Origin: Deltaproteobacteria bacterium
Lineage (GTDB): Bacteria; Myxococcota_A; UBA796; CAJQPC01
Direction of reading: 5' to 3'
Length of the DNA: 64,000 nucleotides
Assembly: GCA_016717595.1 (NCBI GenBank)
Contig: JADKFE010000013.1
Span: 20,606-84,605 of the forward strand
Positions within the stretch are counted from its first letter, which is position 1, and each line of letters starts with the position of its first letter. The notes below the pieces were generated by a model. That model saw only the letters and a program-made list of their open reading frames with translations. It did no database searches and was not told where the DNA came from. Shown in pieces: positions 52,296-61,247 of the stretch. The translations under genes were made by a program, and so were the position numbers.

Positions 52296-53376
52296 TCCCC
52301 CGCCTGTTGAGACCGTCGAGGCCCGCCTCGACGCGCTGTGCTGGGAGCTCGTGCAGCTCCCCTCGGTGATCACTGAAGAGGCCGCGCTCTGTGATGAGCT
52401 AGAGCTCCGCGCCCGGCTCTTGGAGCGTGTGGAGGTCGAGCGTATCGGCAACTCCATCGTCTGCCGTGGCCCCCGCAGAGGTCGCCCGCTCATCAGCCTC
52501 TTCGGCCACATCGACACCGTGCCGCCCAACGCCGGCAGCGGCCCCGCCCGCCGCGAAGGTGACCGCCTCTACGGCCTCGGCGCCTCCGACATGAAGGGCG
52601 GCATCGCCGTGATGTGGGCGCTGATGGAGCGCCTCGACCTGGACGCGCTGCCCTTCGATCTGGCGTGGGTTTATTACGATCAAGAGGAGGGCCCGTACAC
52701 AAACAACGGGCTCGGCCCCGTGCTCGACCGGGTGTTGTGGCTGCGGGAGACGGCCTTGGCCTTCTGCCTGGAGCCCTCCGACAACGCCGTGCAGGTCGGC
52801 GCCGTGGGCACGCTGCACGCCGAGCTGACCTTTCTGGGCAAAGCCGCCCACTCCGCCCGGCCTTGGCAGGGCGAGAACGCCATCCACAAGGCCGGGGCCG
52901 TGCTGCTGGAGCTCGCCGGGCGGCCTCCGGTGGCTGTTGACTGCGGCGGCTTCTGCTTCCGTGAGGTGATGTCGGTGACCATGGCCCAAGGTGGCCGGGC
53001 GCGGAACGTCATCCCCGACCGTTTTGTGCTGAACCTCAACTACCGCTTCGCCCCCGGCAAGAGCGTCGAGGACGCCCAGCGCGACGTGTTGGCCCTGGTC
53101 GGCGGCCGCGCCGAGGTCGACTTCACCGACCTCTGCCCTTCAGGCCGGGTGGTCACCCACAACCCCCTGCTCCACCGTTTTGTGGCGCTCACCGGGGCCG
53201 CGGTCACGGCGAAGCAGGCCTGGACGGACGTGGCGCGTCTGGGCGCCGTCGGCATCGACGCGGTGAACTTTGGGCCCGGCCTCACCTCCCAGGCGCACCA
53301 GCGCGACGAGTATGTCGAGCTGCCCCTGCTGCACCAGGGCTACGGGATGTTCCACCGCTTCTTGACCGGCGGTTGA
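52273..53376 (+). CDS. dapE: Succinyl-diaminopimelate desuccinylase
   Basis: 367 residues from GTG 52273, overlapping the end of dapD by 23 bases. It is an M20 metallopeptidase: SLFGHIDTVP, GLGASDMKGG, YYDQEEGPY for the catalytic Glu and metal ligands, and AHSARPWQGENAIHK for the lid. It removes succinate to give LL-diaminopimelate. The N-terminal CWELVQLPSV supports DapE rather than ArgE. It ends 6 bases before the membrane protein gene. Confidence 0.93.
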   Translation: MSTPSPSSPPPVETVEARLDALCWELVQLPSVITEEAALCDELELRARLLERVEVERIGNSIVCRGPRRGRPLISLFGHIDTVPPNAGSGPARREGDRLYGLGASDMKGGIAVMWALMERLDLDALPFDLAWVYYDQEEGPYTNNGLGPVLDRVLWLRETALAFCLEPSDNAVQVGAVGTLHAELTFLGKAAHSARPWQGENAIHKAGAVLLELAGRPPVAVDCGGFCFREVMSVTMAQGGRARNVIPDRFVLNLNYRFAPGKSVEDAQRDVLALVGGRAEVDFTDLCPSGRVVTHNPLLHRFVALTGAAVTAKQAWTDVARLGAVGIDAVNFGPGLTSQAHQRDEYVELPLLHQGYGMFHRFLTGG

Positions 53377-53382
53377 GCCCCG

Positions 53383-54900
53383 TTGCGCCTGCGGCTCGCC
53401 GTGGCCTGCGCCGTGCTCGTGGCCATCGCCGCGACGCGGCCCCCCGTGCTCGACGAGGAGGTCTACCTCAACATCGCCGCCCAGCTCCAAGGCCACCCCT
53501 GGCGGCCTTACGACTGGTGGCGGCCGATGCAGCCCTGGGGCGACGATCCCGCCCCTGACGCCTTCCTCTTCGCCCACCCGCCTCTGCACCTGCTCTGGGT
53601 GAGCCTGTGGACGGCCCTGCTGCCGTGGGGGCCCGCCCTGCGCCTCGCCGTGGCCACGCCCTTCGCCCTGCTCTTGGGCGCCGCCGCCGGAGACCTGCTC
53701 CGCCGGGAGAGCCCCCGGGCCCAGCGTGGGGCCTGGCTGTGGTGGGCGAGCCCGATCCTGTGGTTGGCCCTGCAGTCGGGGCTGATGATCGACCTCGGCG
53801 TGGTGGCCTTGTCCACCGCCGCCCTCGCCGCGAGCCTCCGCGCGCGGGAGGCCCCGGATCGCCCGGGCTGGGAGTGGGCCGAAGGTGTGTTGTTGGCCTT
53901 GGCCTGCCTCTGGAAGTACCCGGCGTTGATCCTCGTCTTTGTGCTCAGCCTCGACGCCCTACGATCCGGGCGGCGGCCTTGGCGGGCGATCCTCAGCTTT
54001 GGCCTGATCTTCGGCGGCGTTCAGCTCGGCCTCGCGGCGCTGTACGGGGCGCCTCACCTGCTGCATGTGCTCTCCGAGGCCGCCCAGATCAGCCGGGGGC
54101 CGCTCCTTGGCCGGGCCATCGGCGCCGTCGCCCGGCTGGGCGTGGCCTTGAGCCCGATCCTCCTCCTCACCCTGGACCTGCGGGGGAAGATCGCCGTGAT
54201 CACCCTCAGCGCGCCCTTGACCCTGATCGCCCTACAAGACGGGGCCTACACCCTCGTCGATCACGGCCTCATGGCGCTGTTCTTGATCGGCGGCCTGAGC
54301 GCCCTCGGCCTGGCCTTCACCGCCCTCACCCAGCCGGGGAGATCGTGGCTCTATGGCGCCTGGGCCCTGGCTGTGGTGATCGGGGTGATCGTCGGCCACA
54401 ACTACGCCAGCGGGCGCTACCTGCTCCCGGCGATCTTGCCGTTGGCGATCCTCGGCGCCGAGCGGCTCTCGCGCCGCGCGCTGATCCTCGGCGTTCTCCC
54501 GTGGTTCGCCCTCGCTGGGGCCACGTCCATCGCCGAGCACCGCCAGGCCCAAGCCGCCGTCGACGTCGTGGCCCAGCTCACCGCCGCCCAGCCCACGCCG
54601 GGCCTGTTCACCGGAGAGTGGACCGCGCGCTGGGCGCTCCGCGGCGCGGGCTGGCGGTTCGTGAGCCCCGGCGCGACCTTGCCCCCCCGCGCCCTCTACG
54701 CCGAGCCCAGCCACTCCTCCCCCGCCGCGCGCCCAACCGGCCTCGTCCCCGTGGCCGTGTTTGAGAGCGCTGACACCTTCCCCCTGCGGATCTGCGACCC
54801 CGAGCGCGGCGTCGGCCTGCACGCCGAGACCTTGGGCGCCTTGCCCCTGGGCCTCGGCCTTGGCCCCTTAGAGCGCCTCACGCTCTATGAGGCCCCATGA
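53383..54900 (+). CDS. Polytopic glycosyltransferase-like membrane protein
   Basis: 505 residues from TTG 53383, with about ten hydrophobic helices. The early acidic motif LDEEVYLNIA after the first helix, where GT-C glycosyltransferases (ArnT, PMT, GT83/GT39) keep their catalytic acid, suggests a lipid-linked-sugar transferase. The C-terminal 130 residues are soluble and would face the periplasm. Donor and acceptor are not predictable. It follows dapE by 6 bases and the rhomboid gene overlaps its stop by four. Confidence 0.78.
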   Translation: MRLRLAVACAVLVAIAATRPPVLDEEVYLNIAAQLQGHPWRPYDWWRPMQPWGDDPAPDAFLFAHPPLHLLWVSLWTALLPWGPALRLAVATPFALLLGAAAGDLLRRESPRAQRGAWLWWASPILWLALQSGLMIDLGVVALSTAALAASLRAREAPDRPGWEWAEGVLLALACLWKYPALILVFVLSLDALRSGRRPWRAILSFGLIFGGVQLGLAALYGAPHLLHVLSEAAQISRGPLLGRAIGAVARLGVALSPILLLTLDLRGKIAVITLSAPLTLIALQDGAYTLVDHGLMALFLIGGLSALGLAFTALTQPGRSWLYGAWALAVVIGVIVGHNYASGRYLLPAILPLAILGAERLSRRALILGVLPWFALAGATSIAEHRQAQAAVDVVAQLTAAQPTPGLFTGEWTARWALRGAGWRFVSPGATLPPRALYAEPSHSSPAARPTGLVPVAVFESADTFPLRICDPERGVGLHAETLGALPLGLGLGPLERLTLYEAP

Positions 54901-55700
54901 GCCAACCCCCGCCGCCGCCGTCGTTTGAGGCCGTTTTGCTGCATCGCAGCATGACCCAGCGGGCGGTGGAGGATCGTTTCTGGTCCTTTGATCGGGCCTT
55001 GCCCCCGGCGACGACGGCCTTGATCCTGCTCTGCCTCGCGCCCATGGCCCTGCTCTACGCCGTGGAGCGCCCCTGGGAGAGCGGCGGGCTCGGCGGTGTG
55101 CTGGGTTATTCGCCCTCGGCCCAGGCTTTACGCGGGATGGGCGGCCGGGTGACCGCGCTGGTGGCCCAAGGGCAGACCTGGCGCCTCGTCTCGGGGATCT
55201 TCTTACACGGCGGGCTCTTGCACCTCCTGCTCAACGTCTTGGGGATCTTCGGCCTGGGGCGGCTGGCCGAGGCGATCTGGGGGCCGGGGCGCACGATCCT
55301 CTTGTTCACCGTGGGCGGCCTGGGCGGGGCGATCGCCTCGCAGCTCGCCGGGGTGCCACGATCCGTCGGCGCGTCGGGGGCGATCTTCGGCCTCATGGGC
55401 GCCTTGTGGGCGTTCGGCCTGCTCCAGCGGGCCTCGTTGCCGCACACCCTGGGGGTGATCTTACGCCGGGGCGTGGGCGGGGCGATCCTGCTGAACTTCG
55501 CCCTGGGGATCACCCTGTGGATCATTGTGGACAACTTCGCCCACCTCGGCGGCTTGATCGCCGGGATCGTGATCGCGCCGTTCTTGCAGAGCCGCACCTT
55601 GCCCTGGGAGCGCCCGAACCCAACCTTGGGCCTGATCGCGGGGATGACCGGCGGGCTGATCATCGTCTGGGGCATCCTCGGCGCGGTGAGCCGCTGGTGA
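54897..55700 (+). CDS. Rhomboid-family intramembrane serine protease
   Basis: 267 residues with about six or seven membrane helices. The catalytic Ser lies in GASGAIFG, and the catalytic His in DNFAHLGG on a later helix. HGGLLHLLLNVLG supplies the conserved His/Asn of the oxyanion region. Rhomboids cut single-pass membrane proteins. The substrate is unknown. The ATGA overlap with the preceding gene indicates translational coupling. Confidence 0.9.
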   Translation: MSQPPPPPSFEAVLLHRSMTQRAVEDRFWSFDRALPPATTALILLCLAPMALLYAVERPWESGGLGGVLGYSPSAQALRGMGGRVTALVAQGQTWRLVSGIFLHGGLLHLLLNVLGIFGLGRLAEAIWGPGRTILLFTVGGLGGAIASQLAGVPRSVGASGAIFGLMGALWAFGLLQRASLPHTLGVILRRGVGGAILLNFALGITLWIIVDNFAHLGGLIAGIVIAPFLQSRTLPWERPNPTLGLIAGMTGGLIIVWGILGAVSRW

Positions 55701-55711
55701 GGGCCGCACGT

Positions 55712-56353
55712 TCACCGCGCTGAGGCCGCGGCGAGCAGGTGAACCTCTTTGGCCCCGGCGCACAAAAGCTCACGCGCACAAGACGCGGCGGTGCTGCCGG
55801 TGGTGATCACGTCGTCGATGAGCAGCACCCGACCCTCCACCAAGGGCCCCCGGGCGTCGAAGGCCGCCGCCAAGTTCTCGCGGCGGGCCTCGGCGTTTAG
55901 CCCCGCCTGGGCTTGGCCCCCTTGGCGGCGTAAGGCGTGGCGCAGCGGCACATTCAGGGCCTTCGCGACGGCGGCGGCCAAGATCGCCGTGGGCATAAAC
56001 CCACGCTTGAGGCTGGCGGAGAGGCGCTGGGGCACGGGCACCACCACGTCCAGGCGCGGCAGGCGACCCCGGCTGGCCTCGGCCATCACCAGGGCGAGGC
56101 CCTGGAGCGCCGCCTCATCTTGACCGTACTTGCCCCGACGGATCGCCGCGCCGACAGGGCCGCCGTAGCTGGCGTACACCCAGGCCCCCCGCAGAGGATC
56201 CGGCGGGTTGGTGAGCGGGAACAGGCCCTTGGGCAGCCCGGCGGCGCAGGCGGCGCACCACGGCGCGGGCTCCTCCACACGACGGGGGCCCTCGCAGGCC
56301 GCGCAGCGTGTGGGCAGCACAAGATCGACCAGCGCGCTGAGGATCGGCAGCAT
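55712..56353 (-). CDS. comF: ComF family phosphoribosyltransferase-like protein
   Basis: 213 residues from ATG 56353, with GGAG 7 bases upstream; a TTG four codons earlier is possible. An N-terminal double CxxC zinc region (LPTRCAACEG, APWCAAC) is followed by the PRTase-like core with VVVPVPQ, the SLKRGFMPTA turn and the PRPP-loop VLLIDDVITTGSTA. ComF supports DNA uptake in competent species. A DNA-uptake role here is plausible, though other ComF-like proteins act in other processes. Confidence 0.9.
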   Translation of the reverse strand: MLPILSALVDLVLPTRCAACEGPRRVEEPAPWCAACAAGLPKGLFPLTNPPDPLRGAWVYASYGGPVGAAIRRGKYGQDEAALQGLALVMAEASRGRLPRLDVVVPVPQRLSASLKRGFMPTAILAAAVAKALNVPLRHALRRQGGQAQAGLNAEARRENLAAAFDARGPLVEGRVLLIDDVITTGSTAASCARELLCAGAKEVHLLAAASAR

Positions 56354-56414
56354 GGCGGGCTCCAATGGAACACTCCGCCATTAACTCACAAGGAGCAGCC
56401 TGAAAATCCGCGCA

Positions 56415-56443
56415 CCCGCATAAAGAACGTCGATTTATGCGGG
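56415..56443 (-). terminator. Terminator-like hairpin after rsfS
   Basis: A perfect 10-bp stem (CCCGCATAAA 56415-56424 and TTTATGCGGG 56434-56443, loop of 9 bases) overlaps the rsfS stop codon. It is followed on the coding strand by a GATTTT stretch. The low G+C of the stem stands out against the genome and fits an intrinsic terminator between rsfS and comF, which are then partly uncoupled. Confidence 0.6.
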
Positions 56444-56860
56444 GATCTCAGCGGGCGGAGGCGCCTCGACCCGGGTGCGCCGGGCGTCACCCCAGAGGCC
56501 GTCGAGGTCGTAGTGGTCGCGGAGCTCACGATCAAAGACGTGCATGATCACGTCACCAAAATCGACGAGGATCCAGCGGGCGGAGCTTAACCCCTCCACT
56601 GAGCGGGCTTTGACGCCGAGGTCACTCTCGGCCATGTCCATGCAGTGCTGGGCGATGGCGCGGACCTGGCGGCTGTTGGTGCCGCTGCAGATGACGAAGT
56701 AGTCGCAGTAGTTGACAAGGCGCTCGACATCGAGGATGACGACGTTCTCGGCCTTCTTCTCAAGGCTGAGCGTGCTGAGCGCGCGCACGATCTCTTCGGA
56801 CGTGATAGCCGCCTCCAAGGGGCGTGAAGGGACAGAGAGGCGCCGCAAAGACGCCCGCAC
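56435..56860 (-). CDS. rsfS: Ribosome silencing factor
   Basis: 141 residues from GTG 56860. The RsfS core has VVILDVERL, YCDYFVICSGTNSRQVRAIA and SARWILVDFGDVIMHVF. RsfS binds L14 to keep the ribosome subunits apart when nutrients are low. The first 20 residues before the conserved region are extra or the start is a little downstream. No ribosome binding site supports this start strongly. In other genomes it often sits near obgE, as here. Confidence 0.93.
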   Translation of the reverse strand: MRASLRRLSVPSRPLEAAITSEEIVRALSTLSLEKKAENVVILDVERLVNYCDYFVICSGTNSRQVRAIAQHCMDMAESDLGVKARSVEGLSSARWILVDFGDVIMHVFDRELRDHYDLDGLWGDARRTRVEAPPPAEIPA

Positions 56861-56901
56861 CCCAATAACCCGATCTCGCGCGCGCGCTCACACGGGGTGA
56901 T

Positions 56902-57606
56902 CTAACGGGGACGGTCACCCCGGGCGTCGGTGGGGGTCTCAATGGCCGGGGGCTGGCCAAAGCCGCTGCGCATGAGCTTGAGCTTCACGCTGCGCTCGTC
57001 TTCGCCGCCCGCCAGGTAGCGCCCCTCCACCTCGACGCTGAGCCGCGTGGCCGTGGCCTCATCGAGCACGACCTCCCCCGAGAGGCTCAGCGGCACGTCC
57101 GCCCGGGGCCGCGCCTCCTCCCCCTCGGCGGGCTCGGCGAGGCTCAGGCTGTAGCGGGTCGCCGGGCGGCCCTCGACCACGGCGTCATCGTCCTCGACCT
57201 CCCAGACGATGCGCCCCACGAAGGGCCCGAGCGCCTGATCCCAGACGTTCCACGAGTAGCCAAGCTCGGTGCGGTAGAGCTCGGCGTCTTCATGGCGGGT
57301 GAAGCGGCCTTGCCCGGCGCGGGCATACGCCACCCGCTGGATCACCCGCACCTCAGCGCGCTGGCGCCCGTCGCGCAGGCGCCGCGCCTGGAAGTTGTCC
57401 CAGTCGCCCCAGAGCAGCTCCAAGGTCTCCCGGGTCTCGCGGCTGCCCTCGACGTTGACGATCGTGGCCTCCAGGCGGTGCGGCCCGAGGCGCGCGGCGC
57501 TCTCTAAGGTGACCTGGGTAGAGGCCCCGGCCAGCTCATCCGCCGCCGAGGGCCCACACGCCCAGCACCAAATCGCCGTCATCGGCCAGAAGAGCGCGCG
57601 CCGCAT
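56902..57606 (-). CDS. Small exported protein, possible lipoprotein
   Basis: 234 residues. The N-terminus is hydrophobic (MRRALFWPMTAIWCWAC) with a Cys in a weak lipobox context. The mature part is strand-rich (ATIVNVEGSRETRETLELLW) with a basic patch and ends Asp/Arg-rich. No domain is recognised. It lies between rsfS and obgE, 10 bases after obgE, so it is likely co-transcribed. Confidence 0.75.
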   Translation of the reverse strand: MRRALFWPMTAIWCWACGPSAADELAGASTQVTLESAARLGPHRLEATIVNVEGSRETRETLELLWGDWDNFQARRLRDGRQRAEVRVIQRVAYARAGQGRFTRHEDAELYRTELGYSWNVWDQALGPFVGRIVWEVEDDDAVVEGRPATRYSLSLAEPAEGEEARPRADVPLSLSGEVVLDEATATRLSVEVEGRYLAGGEDERSVKLKLMRSGFGQPPAIETPTDARGDRPR

Positions 57607-57615
57607 CGGTCGCCC

Positions 57616-58659
57616 TCACCGCAGGGGAGAATCCACCTCGGCGAGTGTAGCGCGAAGCTCGGTAAGTCGGCGCCAGCACTCCTGCATCAGCTCCGTGGTG
57701 CCCTGGTGCAAGGGCGCGGAGATCGCCCGCACCTCAACCCCGGCCTCCTCCTTGAAGCGGACGCGTAGGGCCTCGATGGCCTCTTCATCGAGGGTGTCGA
57801 CCTTGGTCAACACCACGATCTGCGGGCGCTGGGCGAGCTCTGGCGAGAAGACGCGCAGCTCGTTGTTGATGATCTCGTAGCGCCGCACCGGGTCGGGCAC
57901 GTCCTCGCCGTAGTCCATACACGAGACGAGGTGCAAGAAGAAGGTGCAGCGCTCGACGTGGCGCAAGAAGCGCAGGCCGAGGCCTTGGCCTTCGCTGGCG
58001 CCCTCGATGAGCCCGGGGATGTCGGCGATGACGAAGCTGCCCTCCCAGCCGAAGCTCACCACGCCCAGGTTGGGCACGAGCGTGGTGAAGGGGTAGTCCG
58101 CCACCCGGGGCCGGGCGTTGGAGACCGCCGAGATGAGCGTGGACTTCCCGGCGTTGGGGAAGCCGAGCAGGCCCACGTCGGCGAGCAGGCGCAGCTCAAG
58201 CCGCACGTCCCGGGCCTGGGCGGGGCCGCCCGGGTCGTAGCGGGTGGGCGCGCGGTTGGTCGAGGTCTTGAAGCGGGTGTTGCCGCGACCGCCTTGGCCG
58301 CCGTGGCAGAGGATCACGCGGCGCTCGTCCTCAGCGAGATCGGCGAGCAATTGGCCCGTCTCGGCGTCGAAGACGACGGTGCCCACGGGCAGCTCGATCA
58401 CGAGGTCTTCGCCATCGGCCCCGGTGCGCCCCGCGCCTTGGCCCGGCCCGCCGGGGGTGGCCTGGTAGAGCTTCTGGCCGCGCAGGTGCTCTAAGGTGTT
58501 GCGGCGGGAGGTCGCGTAGAGGACCACGTCGCCGCCTTTGCCGCCGTCGCCGCCGTCGGGGCCGCCGAAGGGCACAAACACCTCTCGACGGAACGAGGCG
58601 CAGCCTTTGCCGCCCTTCCCGGAGATGGTGGTGATCTCGACCTCATCGATAAAACGCAT
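57616..58659 (-). CDS. obgE: GTPase Obg
   Basis: 347 residues. The N-terminal Gly-rich Obg fold (SGKGGKGCASFRRE, GPDGGDGGKGGDV) is followed by the GTPase with GFPNAGKSTL (G1), DIPGLIEGA (G3) and LTKVD (G4). A short C-terminal tail ends the protein, without the longer region some species have. Obg is needed for ribosome assembly and growth control. It follows rpmA and rplU in the common rplU-rpmA-obg order, with a palindrome in the gap. Confidence 0.95.
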   Translation of the reverse strand: MRFIDEVEITTISGKGGKGCASFRREVFVPFGGPDGGDGGKGGDVVLYATSRRNTLEHLRGQKLYQATPGGPGQGAGRTGADGEDLVIELPVGTVVFDAETGQLLADLAEDERRVILCHGGQGGRGNTRFKTSTNRAPTRYDPGGPAQARDVRLELRLLADVGLLGFPNAGKSTLISAVSNARPRVADYPFTTLVPNLGVVSFGWEGSFVIADIPGLIEGASEGQGLGLRFLRHVERCTFFLHLVSCMDYGEDVPDPVRRYEIINNELRVFSPELAQRPQIVVLTKVDTLDEEAIEALRVRFKEEAGVEVRAISAPLHQGTTELMQECWRRLTELRATLAEVDSPLR

Positions 58660-58680
58660 GACGAACCCTGAAGCAGAGAA

Positions 58681-58703
58681 CGCCGCGGAGAGTCTCCGCG
58701 GCG
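58681..58703 (-). promoter_or_regulatory. Perfect palindrome between rpmA and obgE
   Basis: The 23 bases are an inverted repeat with a one-base centre (CGCCGCGGAGA on the left arm and its reverse complement on the right); as a hairpin, a stem of 10 bp with a 3-base loop is the practical form. It could attenuate readthrough from the ribosomal protein genes into obgE, or serve as a protein site. No T-run follows. Confidence 0.45.
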
Positions 58704-58734
58704 ATCACGAGCGGTCTGTTGAGCACACCAGCGG

Positions 58735-59013
58735 TCACTTGGCCGCGGCGGACTCCTCGGTCTCGACGGGGGTGACGGACACCCGACGACGGCCGCGGTA
58801 CTGAGAGAACTTGACGTGGCCGTCAACCTTCGAGAACAGCGTCCAGTCACGGCCGGTGCCGACGTTCGGCCCCGCGTGAAAGACGGTGCCGAGCTGGCGG
58901 ACGAGGATGCTGCCCGCGGTCACGAGCTGGCCATCGCCACGCTTCACGCCGCGATATTGCGGGTTGGAGTCGCGACCGTTGCGGGTCGAGCCCTGTCCCT
59001 TTTTATGTGCCAT
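58735..59013 (-). CDS. rpmA: 50S ribosomal protein L27
   Basis: 92 residues, the normal length. It starts MAHKKGQGSTRNGRDS and contains GSILVRQLGTVFHAGPNVG, the L27 signature. The last residues are Glu/Ala-rich (TEESAAAK). L27 reaches the peptidyl-transferase centre. There is a 33-base gap after rplU. Confidence 0.97.
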   Translation of the reverse strand: MAHKKGQGSTRNGRDSNPQYRGVKRGDGQLVTAGSILVRQLGTVFHAGPNVGTGRDWTLFSKVDGHVKFSQYRGRRRVSVTPVETEESAAAK

Positions 59014-59046
59014 GGGGGGGTACTCCAGTGGAGGAGGCGCAGGGCC

Positions 59047-59355
59047 TCAGGCGTTGATGCCAGTGATCTCGAGGGTGGTGAGCGACGCGCGGAAACCGCG
59101 ACGAACGCGGGACCGACGACGGCGACGATACTTGAAGGTGATGACCTTGTCGCCCTGGTCGTGGGAGACGACGCGGGCGGTCACCGAGGCGCCGTCCACC
59201 GTGGGGGCGCCGACCTTGATCTCATCGCCGCCGACGAGCACCACCTTGGCGAAGGTGGCGTCAGCGCCGACATCGAGGGCGAGGCGATCGACCTGGACGG
59301 TGTCGTTCACCGCGACCCGGTACTGCTTGCTTCCGATCTCAACTACCGCGTACAT
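59047..59355 (-). CDS. rplU: 50S ribosomal protein L21
   Basis: 102 residues with the start MYAVVEIGSKQYRV and the C-terminal basic stretch (KYRRRRRSRVRRGFR) that binds rRNA. An AGGAG lies 7 bases before the ATG 59355. It is the first gene of the rplU-rpmA-obgE unit. The 137 bases before it to the AAA gene stop likely hold its promoter. Confidence 0.97.
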   Translation of the reverse strand: MYAVVEIGSKQYRVAVNDTVQVDRLALDVGADATFAKVVLVGGDEIKVGAPTVDGASVTARVVSHDQGDKVITFKYRRRRRSRVRRGFRASLTTLEITGINA

Positions 59356-59492
59356 GCGAGGACTCCTGTCTCCACAGCGGACCCGTAGGCCCCTTGGAGC
59401 GCGAACCCAAGGTATTTAGGCCGTCGCCTGGAGGCTGTCAAGCGTCCGGGGCCTCAGCGAGCGCACAAAGCGCCGACCTCGGCCCCGGAGGA

Positions 59493-61190
59493 TCACGCCG
59501 CCCGGCCGCCGAGCAGGCTGCGCAGGGCGTCGAGGCGCGCTTGAACCTGCTCGGTGTCCAGTCCTTGATGCCGCGCGGGCAACATGCGCTTGGTGGACGA
59601 CTCGAACACCGCGAGCAGCTCCATGAACTCCAACATCCGGGTGTCCCGGGAGGGGATCACGTCGGTGACCGCGGCGTCGAGGTCGGCGGCGCTCACCACC
59701 TCCCGATCTTCGCCGTTGGCGATGCCCGCCGACGCCAAGAGCACGGCCTCGATCTCCGCCGCGCTGTAGCCAGGGATACGCGCCGCCGCCGCCGCCAGGT
59801 CCACGTCCGGGGCCAAGGTGAGCTTGTTCTTGCGCACCTGGGCCTGCATCACCTTGAGGCGCTCGTCCTCGTGCTCGGGGAAGAAGAACGGGATCTTGAG
59901 GTCGAAGCGGCCGGGGCGCTTGAGGTCGGTGTCGAGCTTGTCGGGGCGGTTGGTCATCATCACGATCACCACCCGGCCGCGGTGGGAGGTGTCGGACATG
60001 AACTCCTTGAGCCGGGCGATCACCCGGGAGCCCGTGCCGCCGTCGGTCTCCCCGCCTTGGTTGCCGATGCTGCGATCGGCCTCGTCCAAGATGAGCAAGA
60101 CGTAGCCCAGGCCATCGACGACCTGGAGGATCTTCTCCAGGTTGGCCTCGGTCGAGCCCACCCACTTGTCGCGGAAGTTCTTGAGCTTGAGGCAGGTGAG
60201 CCCGCTCTCCCCGGCGAAGGCCTCCGCCAAGAAGGTCTTGCCCGTGCCCATGGGCCCCACGAAGATCACGCCCATGGGCACGCGGTTGGTGTGGCCCTTG
60301 CGGATCGCCGTGGCGATGCGCATCAGCTCCTCTTTCACGCCGTCCATGCCGCCGACGTGGGAGAAGTCGTGGGACGGGTCCACAAACTCGACGAGGCCGT
60401 GGCACTCCTGCTCGATGATCGACTTCTTGCGCCGGGACACGGCCTTGAACGAGATCGCCTGACCGCCCTCCCGCGCCACGCGGAACAGGCCGCGGATCTG
60501 CAACAGCGTGAGCCCCGCCGTGACCCGGGCGAGGTCGTGCTCGCTCATCTGCAGGTCGATGCCCGCGAGGTCCTGGGCGCGGATGAAGCGCTCACGCTCC
60601 TCCTCGTTGGGCAGAGGCACCGCCACATGGGCGAGCTGGGGCGAGGCGAGCACCTTGCGGTGAAGCTCCAAGAGCTGCTCGGTCACCAGGATCACGAGGT
60701 TGTCTGAGGCCAGAAGCGCCGGATCCGAGGACCAGCGCTGCAAAGACACGAGCGCGCGTTTGTCGAGCTCGGACATGAAGCTGAGGTCGCCGCTGGGCGC
60801 GATGGTCTCGGCGTAGTCGAGCACCACGGCCGCGCTGTGGCGGGTGTCGGTGATGACCTCCTCTAGATGCGGCAGCACCTCGCCGGGGCCCTTGGGCAGC
60901 TCGGCCAAGGTGACGCCGCCGGAGAGGCAGCGGTTGAGGCGGCCCTCCATCTCTTTGGTGGGCACCTCGACGCCTTCAGAGACGTTGTACCAGGCGACGA
61001 TCTCTTTGGAGCGCGACAGAAACGCCTCCAGAAACGCCCGCAGCGGGACGTACTGGATCTTGCCGTCGCGGTCCTCCCAGGGGTGCAGGTCGCGCACGTT
61101 GCCGTGCAGCAAAAACATGCTCGCCTCACCGGCGAGATACCGCTCTCGTAGCTCACGCGCCCACGTTGGGAGCTGGGGTTCACGCTTCAT
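59493..61190 (-). CDS. AAA+ ATPase, Ycf46-like
   Basis: 565 residues. The N-terminal 250 residues begin with the FLLHGNVRDL motif and form an AAA-like fold without a P-loop. The C-terminal AAA+ domain has Walker A GPMGTGKT, Walker B LLILDEADR, an MMTNRPDKLD sensor-1 and RPGRFDLKI as likely arginine finger region. The layout matches Ycf46-type ATPases, which occur in cyanobacteria and many other bacteria with little-understood roles. It differs from the eCIS ATPase at 14572-16662, being shorter. It stands alone, convergent with none, divergent from the RmlD-like gene. Confidence 0.87.
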   Translation of the reverse strand: MKREPQLPTWARELRERYLAGEASMFLLHGNVRDLHPWEDRDGKIQYVPLRAFLEAFLSRSKEIVAWYNVSEGVEVPTKEMEGRLNRCLSGGVTLAELPKGPGEVLPHLEEVITDTRHSAAVVLDYAETIAPSGDLSFMSELDKRALVSLQRWSSDPALLASDNLVILVTEQLLELHRKVLASPQLAHVAVPLPNEEERERFIRAQDLAGIDLQMSEHDLARVTAGLTLLQIRGLFRVAREGGQAISFKAVSRRKKSIIEQECHGLVEFVDPSHDFSHVGGMDGVKEELMRIATAIRKGHTNRVPMGVIFVGPMGTGKTFLAEAFAGESGLTCLKLKNFRDKWVGSTEANLEKILQVVDGLGYVLLILDEADRSIGNQGGETDGGTGSRVIARLKEFMSDTSHRGRVVIVMMTNRPDKLDTDLKRPGRFDLKIPFFFPEHEDERLKVMQAQVRKNKLTLAPDVDLAAAAARIPGYSAAEIEAVLLASAGIANGEDREVVSAADLDAAVTDVIPSRDTRMLEFMELLAVFESSTKRMLPARHQGLDTEQVQARLDALRSLLGGRAA

Positions 61191-61247
61191 CTTGACCTCC
61201 GCCGCCTCGTCCTATCCTGTGGCGCGGTCGTATGGTAAACCCCATCC

